A stretch of 38,040 nt of DNA from an uncultured Chromatiaceae bacterium (GTDB lineage: Bacteria; Pseudomonadota; Gammaproteobacteria; Enterobacterales; Alteromonadaceae): the NCBI GenBank assembly GCA_946482325.1, contig CAMLRA010000022.1, positions 1 through 38,040 on the forward strand. The letters run 5' to 3'. The notes beneath the pieces were generated by a model. It made no database searches and was not told the origin of the DNA. It saw nothing but the letters and a program-made list of their open reading frames with translations. Every line of letters starts with the position of its first letter. Position 1 is the first letter of the stretch. Position numbers and translations under genes: made by a program. Shown here piece by piece: positions 30,766 through 38,040 of the stretch.

Positions 30766-33700
30766 TTAAACCGCTTCGAGTTCCGCCTGACGGATCATGT
30801 CTTTCTGGTGATCTTTCGCCAGTAACACATAAATCGACGGCAGCACAAACAAGGTGAAGATAGTACCAATGGTCATACCGAACACCAGAACTATACCAAT
30901 CGAATTGCGCGCTTCGGCACCAGCCCCTTCCGCGAAGATCAGCGGCGTATGACCGGCAATCGTCGCGATACTGGTCATCAACACCGGCCGTAACCGCAGT
31001 ACCGAGGCTTCACGAATAGCATCAATTTTGGCGCGGCCCTCTTCCTGCAGCTTGTTAGCGAACTCAACCACCAAGATACCATTACGGGCAATCAGGCCCA
31101 CCAGCGTCACCAACCCAACCTGCGAATAGATATTCAGCGTGCTGCTGATAGCATCGGTCCAATGTGGAATAGGTGCATACATTTTCCAGAAGGTGAAAAT
31201 CAAAGCACCAAACATCGCCAGCGGCACCGAACCCGCCAGAATCACAATAGGGTCACGGAAGCTGTTGTATTGCGCCGCCAGCACCAGGAAAATCATCGTT
31301 AGTGCGGTCAGGAACGCTGGCAGGAAAGTGTTGCCTTCACGCTTCAGCTGCCGGGATTCACCGGTGTAATCGATGGTATAAGTCGCAGGCAAAATCTTGC
31401 GTGCTTCGGTTTCCATGTACTTCAGCATCTCATCCAGCGAGCCCGCGCCAACACCAGAGATTTTCACTGCGTTCAGCTGCTGCATCCGGTTAATCGAACG
31501 CGGCACAGTCGAGTGCGTCAAAGTGGCAATCTGATCAAGCCGGATCATGCTGTTGTCAGGCCCGGTGATATACAGTTTGGTCAAATCGTCCGGCGTTAAG
31601 CGTTCAATCCGCTTTACTTGCGGGATCACTTTATAACTCAGGCCGTCTTTGTTAAACCGGTTGACCCAGCCACCGCCAAGCAGGATGCCTAAATCCTGCG
31701 TCACGGTCCGCATATCGAGCCCCAGGTCGGCAACTTTTTCGCGATCGATATTGAGCTGATATTCCGGCTGGTCAATTTTCATGTCCAGCATCGGCGGGAA
31801 GAAAAACTTACCGCTCGCAGTGAACGTCTGCTGCAATTTTAAGGCGTAGTCATAGATTTCCCGACTGTCCGCAGTTGACGCAATGACAAATTCAATCGGG
31901 AACTGCCCACCGCCAGGCAATGAAGGCGGCGTGATCGGCAGGATCCGCACCCCGGCAATTTCGCTGAGCTTCTGCTGCACGTCCGGCAGAATTTCCGTCG
32001 TGGTGCGATCACGCTCTGCCCATGGTTTAGTCACCATGCCACTAAAGCCACCAGTCGGGAACGTGATCTGGAAAGTGAAGTCAGTCTCTGGCACGCTCAT
32101 AAAGACTTCATTAACTTGCTTACCGTAAAACGATGCCTGATCAATGGTCGAATTTGCCGGCGTGTCGACAATACCAAAGATAACGCCCTGATCTTCCGTA
32201 GGCGCCAGCTCTTTACTAGACATCACATACAGCGGTACCACACAGAGCGAAATGAAGCCCCAGAACAGGTAAACGCCGACACGATTTTCCAGCGTAGCAT
32301 TGAGTTTGCGGCTGTAAAATGCCGAAAAGCGGTCAAAAATCTTCGACAGTGGTGCTTTGATTTCGCGGTGTGGAGACAACATCCGCGATGCCATCATCGG
32401 CGATAAAGTCACAGCGACGATAGCCGAGATTGTCACAGCGCCGGCCAGCGTAATGGCGAACTCACGGAATAAAGTCCCGGTTAAGCCACCTTGCAGACCG
32501 ATTGGGATATACACCGACATTAAAGTCACTGTCATCGCGAGGATTGGGCCTGCGAGTTCGCGTGCGGCCACCAGCGATGCATGAAAGGGTTTTAAGCCTT
32601 CCTGAATATGCCGCTCGATGTTTTCCACCATCACAATGGCGTCATCGACCACCAAACCCACTGACAACACAATCGACAACAAAGTCAGCAGATTCAAAGA
32701 GAAGCCGCAAAGCTGCATGATAAACACAGCACCGATTAACGATAATGGGATCGCGACCAGCGGAATCAATACCGACCGGCTGAAGCCCAGGAACAGGAAA
32801 ATTACGATAATGATGATAATCAGCGTTTCAGCCAGGGTTTTAATGACGTCCTGAATAGCGGCATCAATATACTTGGTGGCGTCGTAAGAGACTTCACCTG
32901 ATAAACCAGCCGGTAAATCCGCTTTGATTTTCTCCATCTCAGCGGTGACATTGCGAATAACTTCCAGACTGTTGGCATTCGGCGCCACAAACACGCCCAT
33001 AAATACCGCAGTCTGACCAGAGTAATTCACTTCGACACTGTAATCATCGGCCCCCAACACGACATCGGCGACATCAGATAGCCGGATCACGCCGTCGGCG
33101 TTTTGCCGCACGACAATACGGCGAAAATCTTCGACATTGGTCAAACCTGCATTGGCATTCAGATTGACCTGAGTGTAACTGCCTTTGGTCTGACCGATAG
33201 CAGCCTGCACGTTCTGTGCTTGTAGTGCTGCACGGATTTCAGCCGGCGTCACGCCAACCGCTGCCATCTTTTCCGTCTTCAGCCAAATCCGCATCGCAAA
33301 AGTACGGCCACCGAGGATCTCTGCTTTTTGTACACCATTCACTGCAATTAATCGTGGTTGTACTGAACGGGTCAAAAACTCGGTGATTTGGTTTTGCTCG
33401 AGAATGTCAGAGCTGAAACTTAAATACGCCTGCGCAAACTGGCTGTCAGCAGCTTCAATCACCAAAGACGGCACTTCCGCTTCTGGTGGTAATTCGCCCC
33501 TTACCTGATTCACTTTGGCACTGATTTCAGTCATTGCCTTTAACGGATCATAATTCAACAGCAGGTGCGCCGTAATAGTCGACACGCCCATACTACTTTG
33601 TGATTCGATGTAGTCGATGCCGCCTGCTGACGAGATGGCCCGTTCAATCGGCGAGGTAATAAAACCGCGGATCACATCAGAGTTGGCACCGATATACACT

Positions 33701-33846
33701 GTGGTGATTTTGATCACCGCGATATCGCTGCGTGGATACTGCCGCACAGATAAGCTGCTGAGCGACTGAATACCAGCCAGCAGGATCAGCAGACTGACGA
33801 CGATGGCCAGTACCGGTTTCTTAATAAAAATATCGGTAAATTTCAT
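30766..33846 (-). CDS. HAE1-family RND efflux permease
   Basis: Inner-membrane proton-driven multidrug/solvent exporter, working as a trimer with the adaptor encoded just upstream and a TolC-type channel. 1026 residues, the family size. The N-terminus MKFTDIFIKKPVLAIVVS is the first membrane helix; two large periplasmic loops (about 35-335 and 555-865) alternate with helix bundles. The proton-relay Asp pair is in SVGLVVDDAIVMVENIERH in TM4, and PVLMTSIATIAGHTPLIF is the matching late motif. Substrate cannot be told from sequence; it is not clearly AcrB-, MexB- or CusA-specific. It lies 20 bases after the adaptor gene on the same strand. The C-terminus is followed by a shared terminator. Confidence 0.94.
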   Translation of the reverse strand: MKFTDIFIKKPVLAIVVSLLILLAGIQSLSSLSVRQYPRSDIAVIKITTVYIGANSDVIRGFITSPIERAISSAGGIDYIESQSSMGVSTITAHLLLNYDPLKAMTEISAKVNQVRGELPPEAEVPSLVIEAADSQFAQAYLSFSSDILEQNQITEFLTRSVQPRLIAVNGVQKAEILGGRTFAMRIWLKTEKMAAVGVTPAEIRAALQAQNVQAAIGQTKGSYTQVNLNANAGLTNVEDFRRIVVRQNADGVIRLSDVADVVLGADDYSVEVNYSGQTAVFMGVFVAPNANSLEVIRNVTAEMEKIKADLPAGLSGEVSYDATKYIDAAIQDVIKTLAETLIIIIIVIFLFLGFSRSVLIPLVAIPLSLIGAVFIMQLCGFSLNLLTLLSIVLSVGLVVDDAIVMVENIERHIQEGLKPFHASLVAARELAGPILAMTVTLMSVYIPIGLQGGLTGTLFREFAITLAGAVTISAIVAVTLSPMMASRMLSPHREIKAPLSKIFDRFSAFYSRKLNATLENRVGVYLFWGFISLCVVPLYVMSSKELAPTEDQGVIFGIVDTPANSTIDQASFYGKQVNEVFMSVPETDFTFQITFPTGGFSGMVTKPWAERDRTTTEILPDVQQKLSEIAGVRILPITPPSLPGGGQFPIEFVIASTADSREIYDYALKLQQTFTASGKFFFPPMLDMKIDQPEYQLNIDREKVADLGLDMRTVTQDLGILLGGGWVNRFNKDGLSYKVIPQVKRIERLTPDDLTKLYITGPDNSMIRLDQIATLTHSTVPRSINRMQQLNAVKISGVGAGSLDEMLKYMETEARKILPATYTIDYTGESRQLKREGNTFLPAFLTALTMIFLVLAAQYNSFRDPIVILAGSVPLAMFGALIFTFWKMYAPIPHWTDAISSTLNIYSQVGLVTLVGLIARNGILVVEFANKLQEEGRAKIDAIREASVLRLRPVLMTSIATIAGHTPLIFAEGAGAEARNSIGIVLVFGMTIGTIFTLFVLPSIYVLLAKDHQKDMIRQAELEAV

Positions 33847-33866
33847 AAAAACCTGCCTGTGGCGCC

Positions 33867-34982
33867 TTAACTGTCAGTGGGCGTTGGATTGGCTTTGAAT
33901 TCCGGTGTTGGTTTACTGCCAATCACCACAGCCTGGTTATTAAACAACTTAAAGGCGCCGGCACTGACCACTTTCTCACCGGCCTTTAAGCCTTTGGTCA
34001 CCTCAATAAAGTCACCGAGCGCTTTGCCCGTCTGGATAAACTGCTGACGCGCTACCAGTTTGCCGTCCTTTTCATCGACAACGAACAAGGTATCGCCATA
34101 AGGCGCATAAATGATGGCAGCAGCCGGTACAGCAAGGACAGCATGTGGGTCACTGAGGGTCACAGTGGTAGTTACCGCCATGCCTGGTACCAGTGATTTG
34201 CTGGCGTTATCCAGCGATGACTGCACTGTAACGTTACGGGTTTCCGGGTGGATCTCTGTACCGATAGCGGTAACAAGACCTTTGACTACCTGATTATCAC
34301 GACCACCAGTTGCCACTTCAACCGGTAAACCGGTATTCATCTGACTCAGCCAGTCCTGCGGGACCGGGAAATTGACCCGCACGCGGTTTGTGGCCTGCAG
34401 CGACACAATGGCGGTACCAACCTGCAAATCAGTGCCGAGGTCCACCTGGCGGATACCAACCCGGCCATCAAATGGCGCGCGGATCAGTTTTTTCTGTAAT
34501 GTAGCGTTTAAATCGTCAACATCGCCCTGCGCCGATTCGACTTGTTGCAAGGCGGTATCCAGCTCACTCTGACTGGCCAGTTTGTTGGTTTTGAGCTCTT
34601 TGATGCGCTGGTAGCTGGTTTTGGCAAGTTTTAAGCGGGCTTGCGCCGCATTTAACTGTGCAGCTTCGTTAATCGATTCCTGCTCAATCAGTACATCGCC
34701 CGCTTTAACTTCAGCGCCAGACTGAAAGGTAATCCGCTTCACTTTGCCCGGTACCTGCGCAGAAATCATGATGCCTTCATCCGCTTCCACAGTGCCAATA
34801 GCGGTGTAGGTATTAGGCCATTGTTGCTCAGCAGCAACAAAGACAGAGACGGTTTCCGGTGGTTGGACCTGGCCACCACCTGCAGCCATCACACTAAACT
34901 GGTCCATTTTGACGGCCACGACGGTGCCGACCAGCACAGCGGTGATCACAAGAGACATCAACACAGGTTTCAGGATTTTCAT
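33867..34982 (-). CDS. RND efflux periplasmic adaptor (membrane fusion protein)
   Basis: Bridges the RND permease and the outer membrane channel. 371 residues from ATG 34982 (MKILKPVLMSLVITAVLVG, an uncleaved anchor or signal without lipobox). The biotinyl-lipoyl half-motifs are GKVKRITFQSGAEVKAGDVL and IRAPFDGRVGIRQVDLGTDL; a helical hairpin lies between them (about 95-160, NAAQARLKLAKTSYQRIKEL). Beta-barrel and membrane-proximal domains follow (VPGMAVTTTVTL, GLKAGEKVVSAGAFKLFNNQ). An in-frame TTG at 34994 would add 4 residues; no Shine-Dalgarno is visible for either. The leader contains a hairpin at 35021-35050. First gene of a two-gene pump operon. Confidence 0.93.
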   Translation of the reverse strand: MKILKPVLMSLVITAVLVGTVVAVKMDQFSVMAAGGGQVQPPETVSVFVAAEQQWPNTYTAIGTVEADEGIMISAQVPGKVKRITFQSGAEVKAGDVLIEQESINEAAQLNAAQARLKLAKTSYQRIKELKTNKLASQSELDTALQQVESAQGDVDDLNATLQKKLIRAPFDGRVGIRQVDLGTDLQVGTAIVSLQATNRVRVNFPVPQDWLSQMNTGLPVEVATGGRDNQVVKGLVTAIGTEIHPETRNVTVQSSLDNASKSLVPGMAVTTTVTLSDPHAVLAVPAAAIIYAPYGDTLFVVDEKDGKLVARQQFIQTGKALGDFIEVTKGLKAGEKVVSAGAFKLFNNQAVVIGSKPTPEFKANPTPTDS

Positions 34983-35020
34983 ATTAAGAGCCAAGGTTGC
35001 GTTATAAGGGGGATGTGTCA

Positions 35021-35050
35021 GGTGATTTCAGGACTCCTTAGGAAACCACC
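35021..35050 (-). promoter_or_regulatory. hairpin in the leader of the RND pump operon
   Basis: On the minus strand GGTGGTTTC and GAAATCACC form a 9-bp stem whose only non-Watson-Crick pair is G-U, around a 12-base loop that carries AAGGAG. The mismatch in DNA becomes a wobble pair in RNA, which favours an RNA structure. It is 39 bases before the adaptor ATG. Confidence 0.4.
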
Positions 35051-35128
35051 GAAAAACACCTGTATAAAATAACACGGTTTGTCCGACTCCACGACAGAGA
35101 AACGCGCAAAAAGTCGGCACAGAAATGT

Positions 35129-35165
35129 AAAAAGCTGTTAATGACGTCGCGAATTCAGCAACAGC
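35129..35165 (-). terminator. possible weak terminator of folB-folK
   Basis: On the minus strand GCTGTT and AACAGC (plus 35160-35165 and 35134-35139) form a 6-bp stem with a 20-base loop and are followed by five T. It is 24 bases past the folK stop. The long loop makes it doubtful. Confidence 0.3.
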
Positions 35166-35188
35166 AGGCAGGACGGACCAGCACAGCA

Positions 35189-35671
35189 TCAGAATGCAAA
35201 GGGCACAATCCATAGCTTTTGTGGCACCCGGTAGGCTTGCCATAAGTCAGCGTAACGCTGCTGCAGCACCGGATGTAGAGTGTCAGGCGCCAATTCAGCC
35301 AAAGGTTGCAGTACAAAAGCGTTGTACAGAATCTCAGCACGTGGCAATTCAACAGGTTCGCTGCAAATCAGCTGGTCATAGGTCAACAGATCCAGATCCA
35401 GACTGCGGCCACAATACTTCACGCCATCCCGCACCCGGCCATAATTGTCCTCAATTTGCTTACACAAACTGACAACTGCGGCGACATCCAGATGCGTGTC
35501 AGCGCCAACCACCAGATTAAAAAATGCGTCGCCAACAAATCCGACGGCTTCACTTTCGTACACTGAAGACAATAACAACGGCCCAAAGGCTTGTGCCAAC
35601 TCGCGGACTGCACCACGGATATTAGTTTCGCGCTCGATGTTACTGCCAACACTGATGTAAATTCTGGCCAT
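35189..35671 (-). CDS. folK: 2-amino-4-hydroxy-6-hydroxymethyldihydropteridine pyrophosphokinase
   Basis: Transfers pyrophosphate from ATP to 6-hydroxymethyl-dihydropterin in folate synthesis. 160 residues, the family length. It opens ARIYISVGSNIERETNI (GSN substrate loop), then SSVYESEAVGF and FFNLVVGADT, and has the metal/ATP block GVKYCGRSLDLDLLTYDQL, with the D-x-D that binds two Mg ions. PRAEILYNAFVLQPLAELAP is the usual closing block (PHP in enterics reads PRA here). ATG 35671 overlaps the folB TGA by one base, so translation is coupled. The two genes catalyse consecutive folate steps. Confidence 0.94.
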   Translation of the reverse strand: MARIYISVGSNIERETNIRGAVRELAQAFGPLLLSSVYESEAVGFVGDAFFNLVVGADTHLDVAAVVSLCKQIEDNYGRVRDGVKYCGRSLDLDLLTYDQLICSEPVELPRAEILYNAFVLQPLAELAPDTLHPVLQQRYADLWQAYRVPQKLWIVPFAF

Positions 35672-36024
35672 CAGTGACGGCTCCGGACAATGCGGACACC
35701 GACTGTTTGCGCCGCAGGGACTGCACCGGGCTTGTCGACCTGAACCTGCACCCGGCTGGTGGCAAATTCCTGCAACAACATGGCGGCGATGCGTTCAGCC
35801 AGTGTTTCAATCAATTCAACTGGTTCAGCCTGAACCAGCGCCGTCACGCGCTGGCACACCACCGCGTAATCCAGCGTCAGGCGCAAATCATCGTCGTTGG
35901 CAGCGGCGCGAATGTCGGTGGTCAGTTCTAAATCAAAAAACAGCCGCTGTTGGATGGTTTTTTCCCACTCGTAAACGCCGATCACAGTATCAATCGCCAG
36001 TTGTTTGACAAAAACGATATCCAT
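35671..36024 (-). CDS. folB: dihydroneopterin aldolase
   Basis: Cleaves 7,8-dihydroneopterin to 6-hydroxymethyl-dihydropterin and glycolaldehyde, the step before FolK. 117 residues as usual. It opens MDIVFVKQLAIDTVIGVYEW (catalytic Glu in the VYEWE segment), then LFFDLELTTDI, LDYAVVCQRV and LIETLAERIAAMLL, all FolB signatures. Its C-terminal VDKPGAVPAAQTVGVRI contains the conserved KPGA lysine. It leads the folB-folK pair; upstream it is divergent from plsY, the conserved arrangement in gammaproteobacteria. Confidence 0.94.
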   Translation of the reverse strand: MDIVFVKQLAIDTVIGVYEWEKTIQQRLFFDLELTTDIRAAANDDDLRLTLDYAVVCQRVTALVQAEPVELIETLAERIAAMLLQEFATSRVQVQVDKPGAVPAAQTVGVRIVRSRH

Positions 36025-36175
36025 CAGATTATTCCGCTGTTATAAAGAGACTGGAGATTCACAGGCTGGTCGGATAGGCAAAGATATGAAAAGTCTATAA
36101 TCTGAGCGCCTTGCCTCCGGCCCCGCCGGTAAAGGCAGATCTTAACGCAAAATCAATAACTGAGGAACTTCATTA

Positions 36176-36781
36176 ATGACCCCGCTGATTGGCGGGATGA
36201 TGCTGTTAGCCTATCTCTGTGGCTCAGTGTCATCTGCGGTGATTGTTAGCAAATTATTTCGCTTGCCCGACCCGCGCCTGCACGGTTCTGGCAATCCCGG
36301 AGCAACCAACGTCCTGCGCCTTGGCGGTACCCTGCCCGCTGTGCTGGTGTTAGTGTTCGACGTACTCAAAGGCACTATTCCGGTCTGGGGTTCTTATTTC
36401 CTGAAAATCGAAGCTTTTTATCTCGGCATGATTGCGATTTGCGCCTGTCTCGGTCACATCTATCCGCTGTTTTTTGGCTTTAGAGGTGGTAAAGCGGTGG
36501 CGACGGCTTTTGGCACTATGATGCCGATAGGACTGGATTTAGCAGGTTTATTGATCGCCACCTGGATCATTTTGATTGGTGCGACCGGCTATTCTTCATT
36601 TGCCGCGATAGTCACAGTGAGCCTTGCCCCCATTTTTACTTGGTTTATCAAACCCTTGTATACAATCCCGGTATTAATGCTCAGTATTCTGATTGTGTTC
36701 CGTCACCGGCAAAATCTACTGCGACTGTGGCATGGCACTGAATCCAAAGTCTGGGATAAAACCAAGCGGCCAAAAGAATAA
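36176..36781 (+). CDS. plsY: glycerol-3-phosphate acyltransferase PlsY
   Basis: Inner-membrane enzyme that moves an acyl group from acyl-phosphate to glycerol-3-phosphate, making lysophosphatidate for PlsC. 201 residues with five or more membrane helices. All PlsY motifs are visible: [15 protein letters not shown], then [34 protein letters not shown] (motif 2/3), and [17 protein letters not shown] at the end. ATG 36176 has AGGA nine bases upstream. TATAAT at 36096-36101 is a likely -10 without a good -35. Divergent from folB and converging with tsaD over a shared terminator. Confidence 0.95.
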   Translation: MTPLIGGMMLLAYLCGSVSSAVIVSKLFRLPDPRLHGSGNPGATNVLRLGGTLPAVLVLVFDVLKGTIPVWGSYFLKIEAFYLGMIAICACLGHIYPLFFGFRGGKAVATAFGTMMPIGLDLAGLLIATWIILIGATGYSSFAAIVTVSLAPIFTWFIKPLYTIPVLMLSILIVFRHRQNLLRLWHGTESKVWDKTKRPKE

Positions 36782-36822
36782 AAACGACAACAGAACATCA
36801 CCCGCCGGTCAGCGGCTGAAGC

Positions 36823-36853
36823 AAAAAACGCCTGTGATACCAGGCGTTTTTTT
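36823..36853. terminator. bidirectional terminator between plsY and tsaD
   Basis: AAAAAACGCCTG (36823-36834) pairs with CAGGCGTTTTTT (36841-36852) across a 6-base loop; A and T runs on either side serve both converging genes. Confidence 0.92.
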
Positions 36854-36869
36854 AATTCCGAGGTGTTTG

Positions 36870-37883
36870 TCAGACCGGTGGCAATTGCTGCATCGGCCAG
36901 CGTGGTGTCACGCCAATCGACAAATCCTGCGCTTGTCCGGCCCTAAGTCGCTGCCAGCCAGCGTACGCAATCATGGCACCATTATCGGTGCAGAATTCTT
37001 TGCCCGGATAAAACACTTCGCCTTTTTGTGATGTCATCAGCTCGGCCAGTTGCGCCCGGAGCGATTGATTGGCACTGACACCGCCGGCAACCACCAACCG
37101 TTTCAGGCCAGTTTCTTTGAGTGCCCGGCGACATTTCAGCACCAGCGTATCGACGACGGCTTGCTGGAATGACGCTGCGATATCCGCCTGGACCTGTGGC
37201 GTTTTACCTTCAGCGGCTATCACATTGGCCGCAGCTGTTTTCAGCCCGCTAAAGCTGAAATCGAGACCAGGCCTGTCGGTCATCGGTCGCGGAAACGGAT
37301 ATTTTTTCGCATCACCCTCAGCCGCGAGTTTGGCCAGCAACGGCCCGCCCGGATAATCCAGCCCCATCAGTTTGGCGGTTTTATCAAAGGCTTCACCGGC
37401 GGCATCATCGATCGACTCGCCGAGCAGCTGATATCTGCCTATGCCATCGACCCGCACCAGCTGTGTATGCCCGCCCGACACCAATAAAGCCAGGAACGGA
37501 AACTGCGGTGCGTTGGCTTCCAGCATCGGCGCCAGCAAATGGCCTTCCATGTGATGCACCGCCAATGCCGGCTTGCCCCAGGCAAATGCCAGACTGCGGC
37601 CTATAGCTGCGCCAACAAGCAGAGCACCAGCCAGCCCGGGGCCTGCGGTGTACGCAACACCATCAATAGAACTGGCATCACATCCGGCTTCAGCCAAAGC
37701 TTGTTTGACTAGCGGCAGGGTTTTTCTGATATGATCACGACTCGCCAGCTCAGGGACTACACCGCCATAGTCGGCATGTAATGGGATCTGGCTGTAAACA
37801 ATGTGGCTCATCAGGCCTTTTTCTGTGTCAAAGATCGCAATTCCGGTCTCATCACAGGATGTTTCAATACCTAAAACCCGCAT
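36870..37883 (-). CDS. tsaD: tRNA N6-adenosine threonylcarbamoyltransferase
   Basis: Transfers threonylcarbamoyl from TC-AMP to A37 of ANN-reading tRNAs, with TsaB and TsaE. 337 residues, identical in length to the enteric enzyme. ASKHA fold: [19 protein letters not shown] at the start, metal histidines in [59 protein letters not shown] and the metal-binding Asp in [15 protein letters not shown] 37883 has AGAGGA upstream. Divergent from a promoter at the right edge that probably serves rpsU, the usual neighbour. Confidence 0.97.
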   Translation of the reverse strand: MRVLGIETSCDETGIAIFDTEKGLMSHIVYSQIPLHADYGGVVPELASRDHIRKTLPLVKQALAEAGCDASSIDGVAYTAGPGLAGALLVGAAIGRSLAFAWGKPALAVHHMEGHLLAPMLEANAPQFPFLALLVSGGHTQLVRVDGIGRYQLLGESIDDAAGEAFDKTAKLMGLDYPGGPLLAKLAAEGDAKKYPFPRPMTDRPGLDFSFSGLKTAAANVIAAEGKTPQVQADIAASFQQAVVDTLVLKCRRALKETGLKRLVVAGGVSANQSLRAQLAELMTSQKGEVFYPGKEFCTDNGAMIAYAGWQRLRAGQAQDLSIGVTPRWPMQQLPPV

Positions 37884-37962
37884 GAATGTCCTCTGGCAAC
37901 AGGCCCAAAGCCGCGGATTGTAACGGTTTTAGCCAATCAGCACCAGTCATCGACCAAATCGC

Positions 37963-37992
37963 TTTACTTTATCGTCGCTCTTTGAGTAAAAT
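37963..37992 (+). promoter_or_regulatory. probable promoter of the next gene to the right (likely rpsU)
   Basis: TTTACT (37963-37968), an 18-base spacer and TAAAAT (37987-37992) fit a sigma-70 promoter reading out of the window. In gammaproteobacteria tsaD is typically divergent from rpsU-dnaG-rpoD; that gene is not visible here. Confidence 0.5.
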
Positions 37993-38040
37993 GCCGCACC
38001 ATTTTTAAACGTATTGGTTAGCCGCTGACCGGGTCGCGGT

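Overview
The window is ordinary chromosomal backbone of a gammaproteobacterium. Gene content and order (tolC / nudF-yqiB-cpdA-yqiA-parE ... parC-plsC; ygiF-glnE divergent from ygiM; plsY / tsaD beside a likely rpsU promoter; folB-folK) follow the enteric/Alteromonadales pattern. THxN-type PEP-CTERM proteins, a PutA without a DNA-binding domain next to an Lrp-type regulator, and gspAB point to Alteromonadales/Chromatiaceae of the Rheinheimera-Arsukibacterium-Alishewanella type. That placement is inferred from gene content and protein style, not from a marker gene. I see no rRNA, tRNA, insertion sequence, prophage or CRISPR array.

Layout. 1-801: 3' end of valS with its terminator. 856-3330: an AT-richer accessory islet with two convergent paralogous PEP-CTERM (THxN family) surface/secreted proteins. 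The first has a near-consensus sigma-54 promoter; the second has a weaker candidate behind a long dyad. 3376-12904 (minus): a long leftward cluster nudF-yqiB-cpdA-yqiA-parE-[TPR membrane protein]-parC-plsC-rraB, with terminators after parC and rraB. It covers nucleotide and cAMP turnover, topoisomerase IV, phospholipid synthesis and RNase E control. 13019-16072 (plus): tolC, an LpxL-type lipid A acyltransferase and a TcpQ-like anchored protein. 16076-19823 (minus): glnE and a CYTH triphosphatase. 19974-20645: ygiM. 20706-21284: a small membrane protein whose ribosome binding site lies in a perfect 9-bp hairpin. 21396-25810: divergent Lrp-type regulator and bifunctional proline dehydrogenase PutA. 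25981-27087: a degenerate HD-GYP protein, tail to tail with gspB-gspA. 28918-30670: cca and a Tat-exported DinB-fold DUF1569 protein. 30766-34982 (minus): RND efflux pump and adaptor. 35189-36024: folB-folK. 36176-36781: plsY. 36870-37883: tsaD, with a promoter reading out of the right end, probably for rpsU.

How the genes work together. Envelope functions dominate: TolC can serve the RND pump and adaptor; PlsC and PlsY act at two steps of phosphatidic acid synthesis; the LpxL-type enzyme acylates lipid A; GspA/GspB assist type II secretin assembly. Regulation visible in the sequence includes the sigma-54 promoter(s) for the PEP-CTERM genes, a likely Lrp-type circuit for putA, and several dyads in intergenic gaps. 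No large undescribed system is evident. The best leads are small-scale: the sigma-54/PEP-CTERM pair, the SD-occluding hairpin upstream of the membrane protein at 20706-21284, the output-less TPR sensor between parE and parC, and the HD-GYP homologue that has lost its signature motif.
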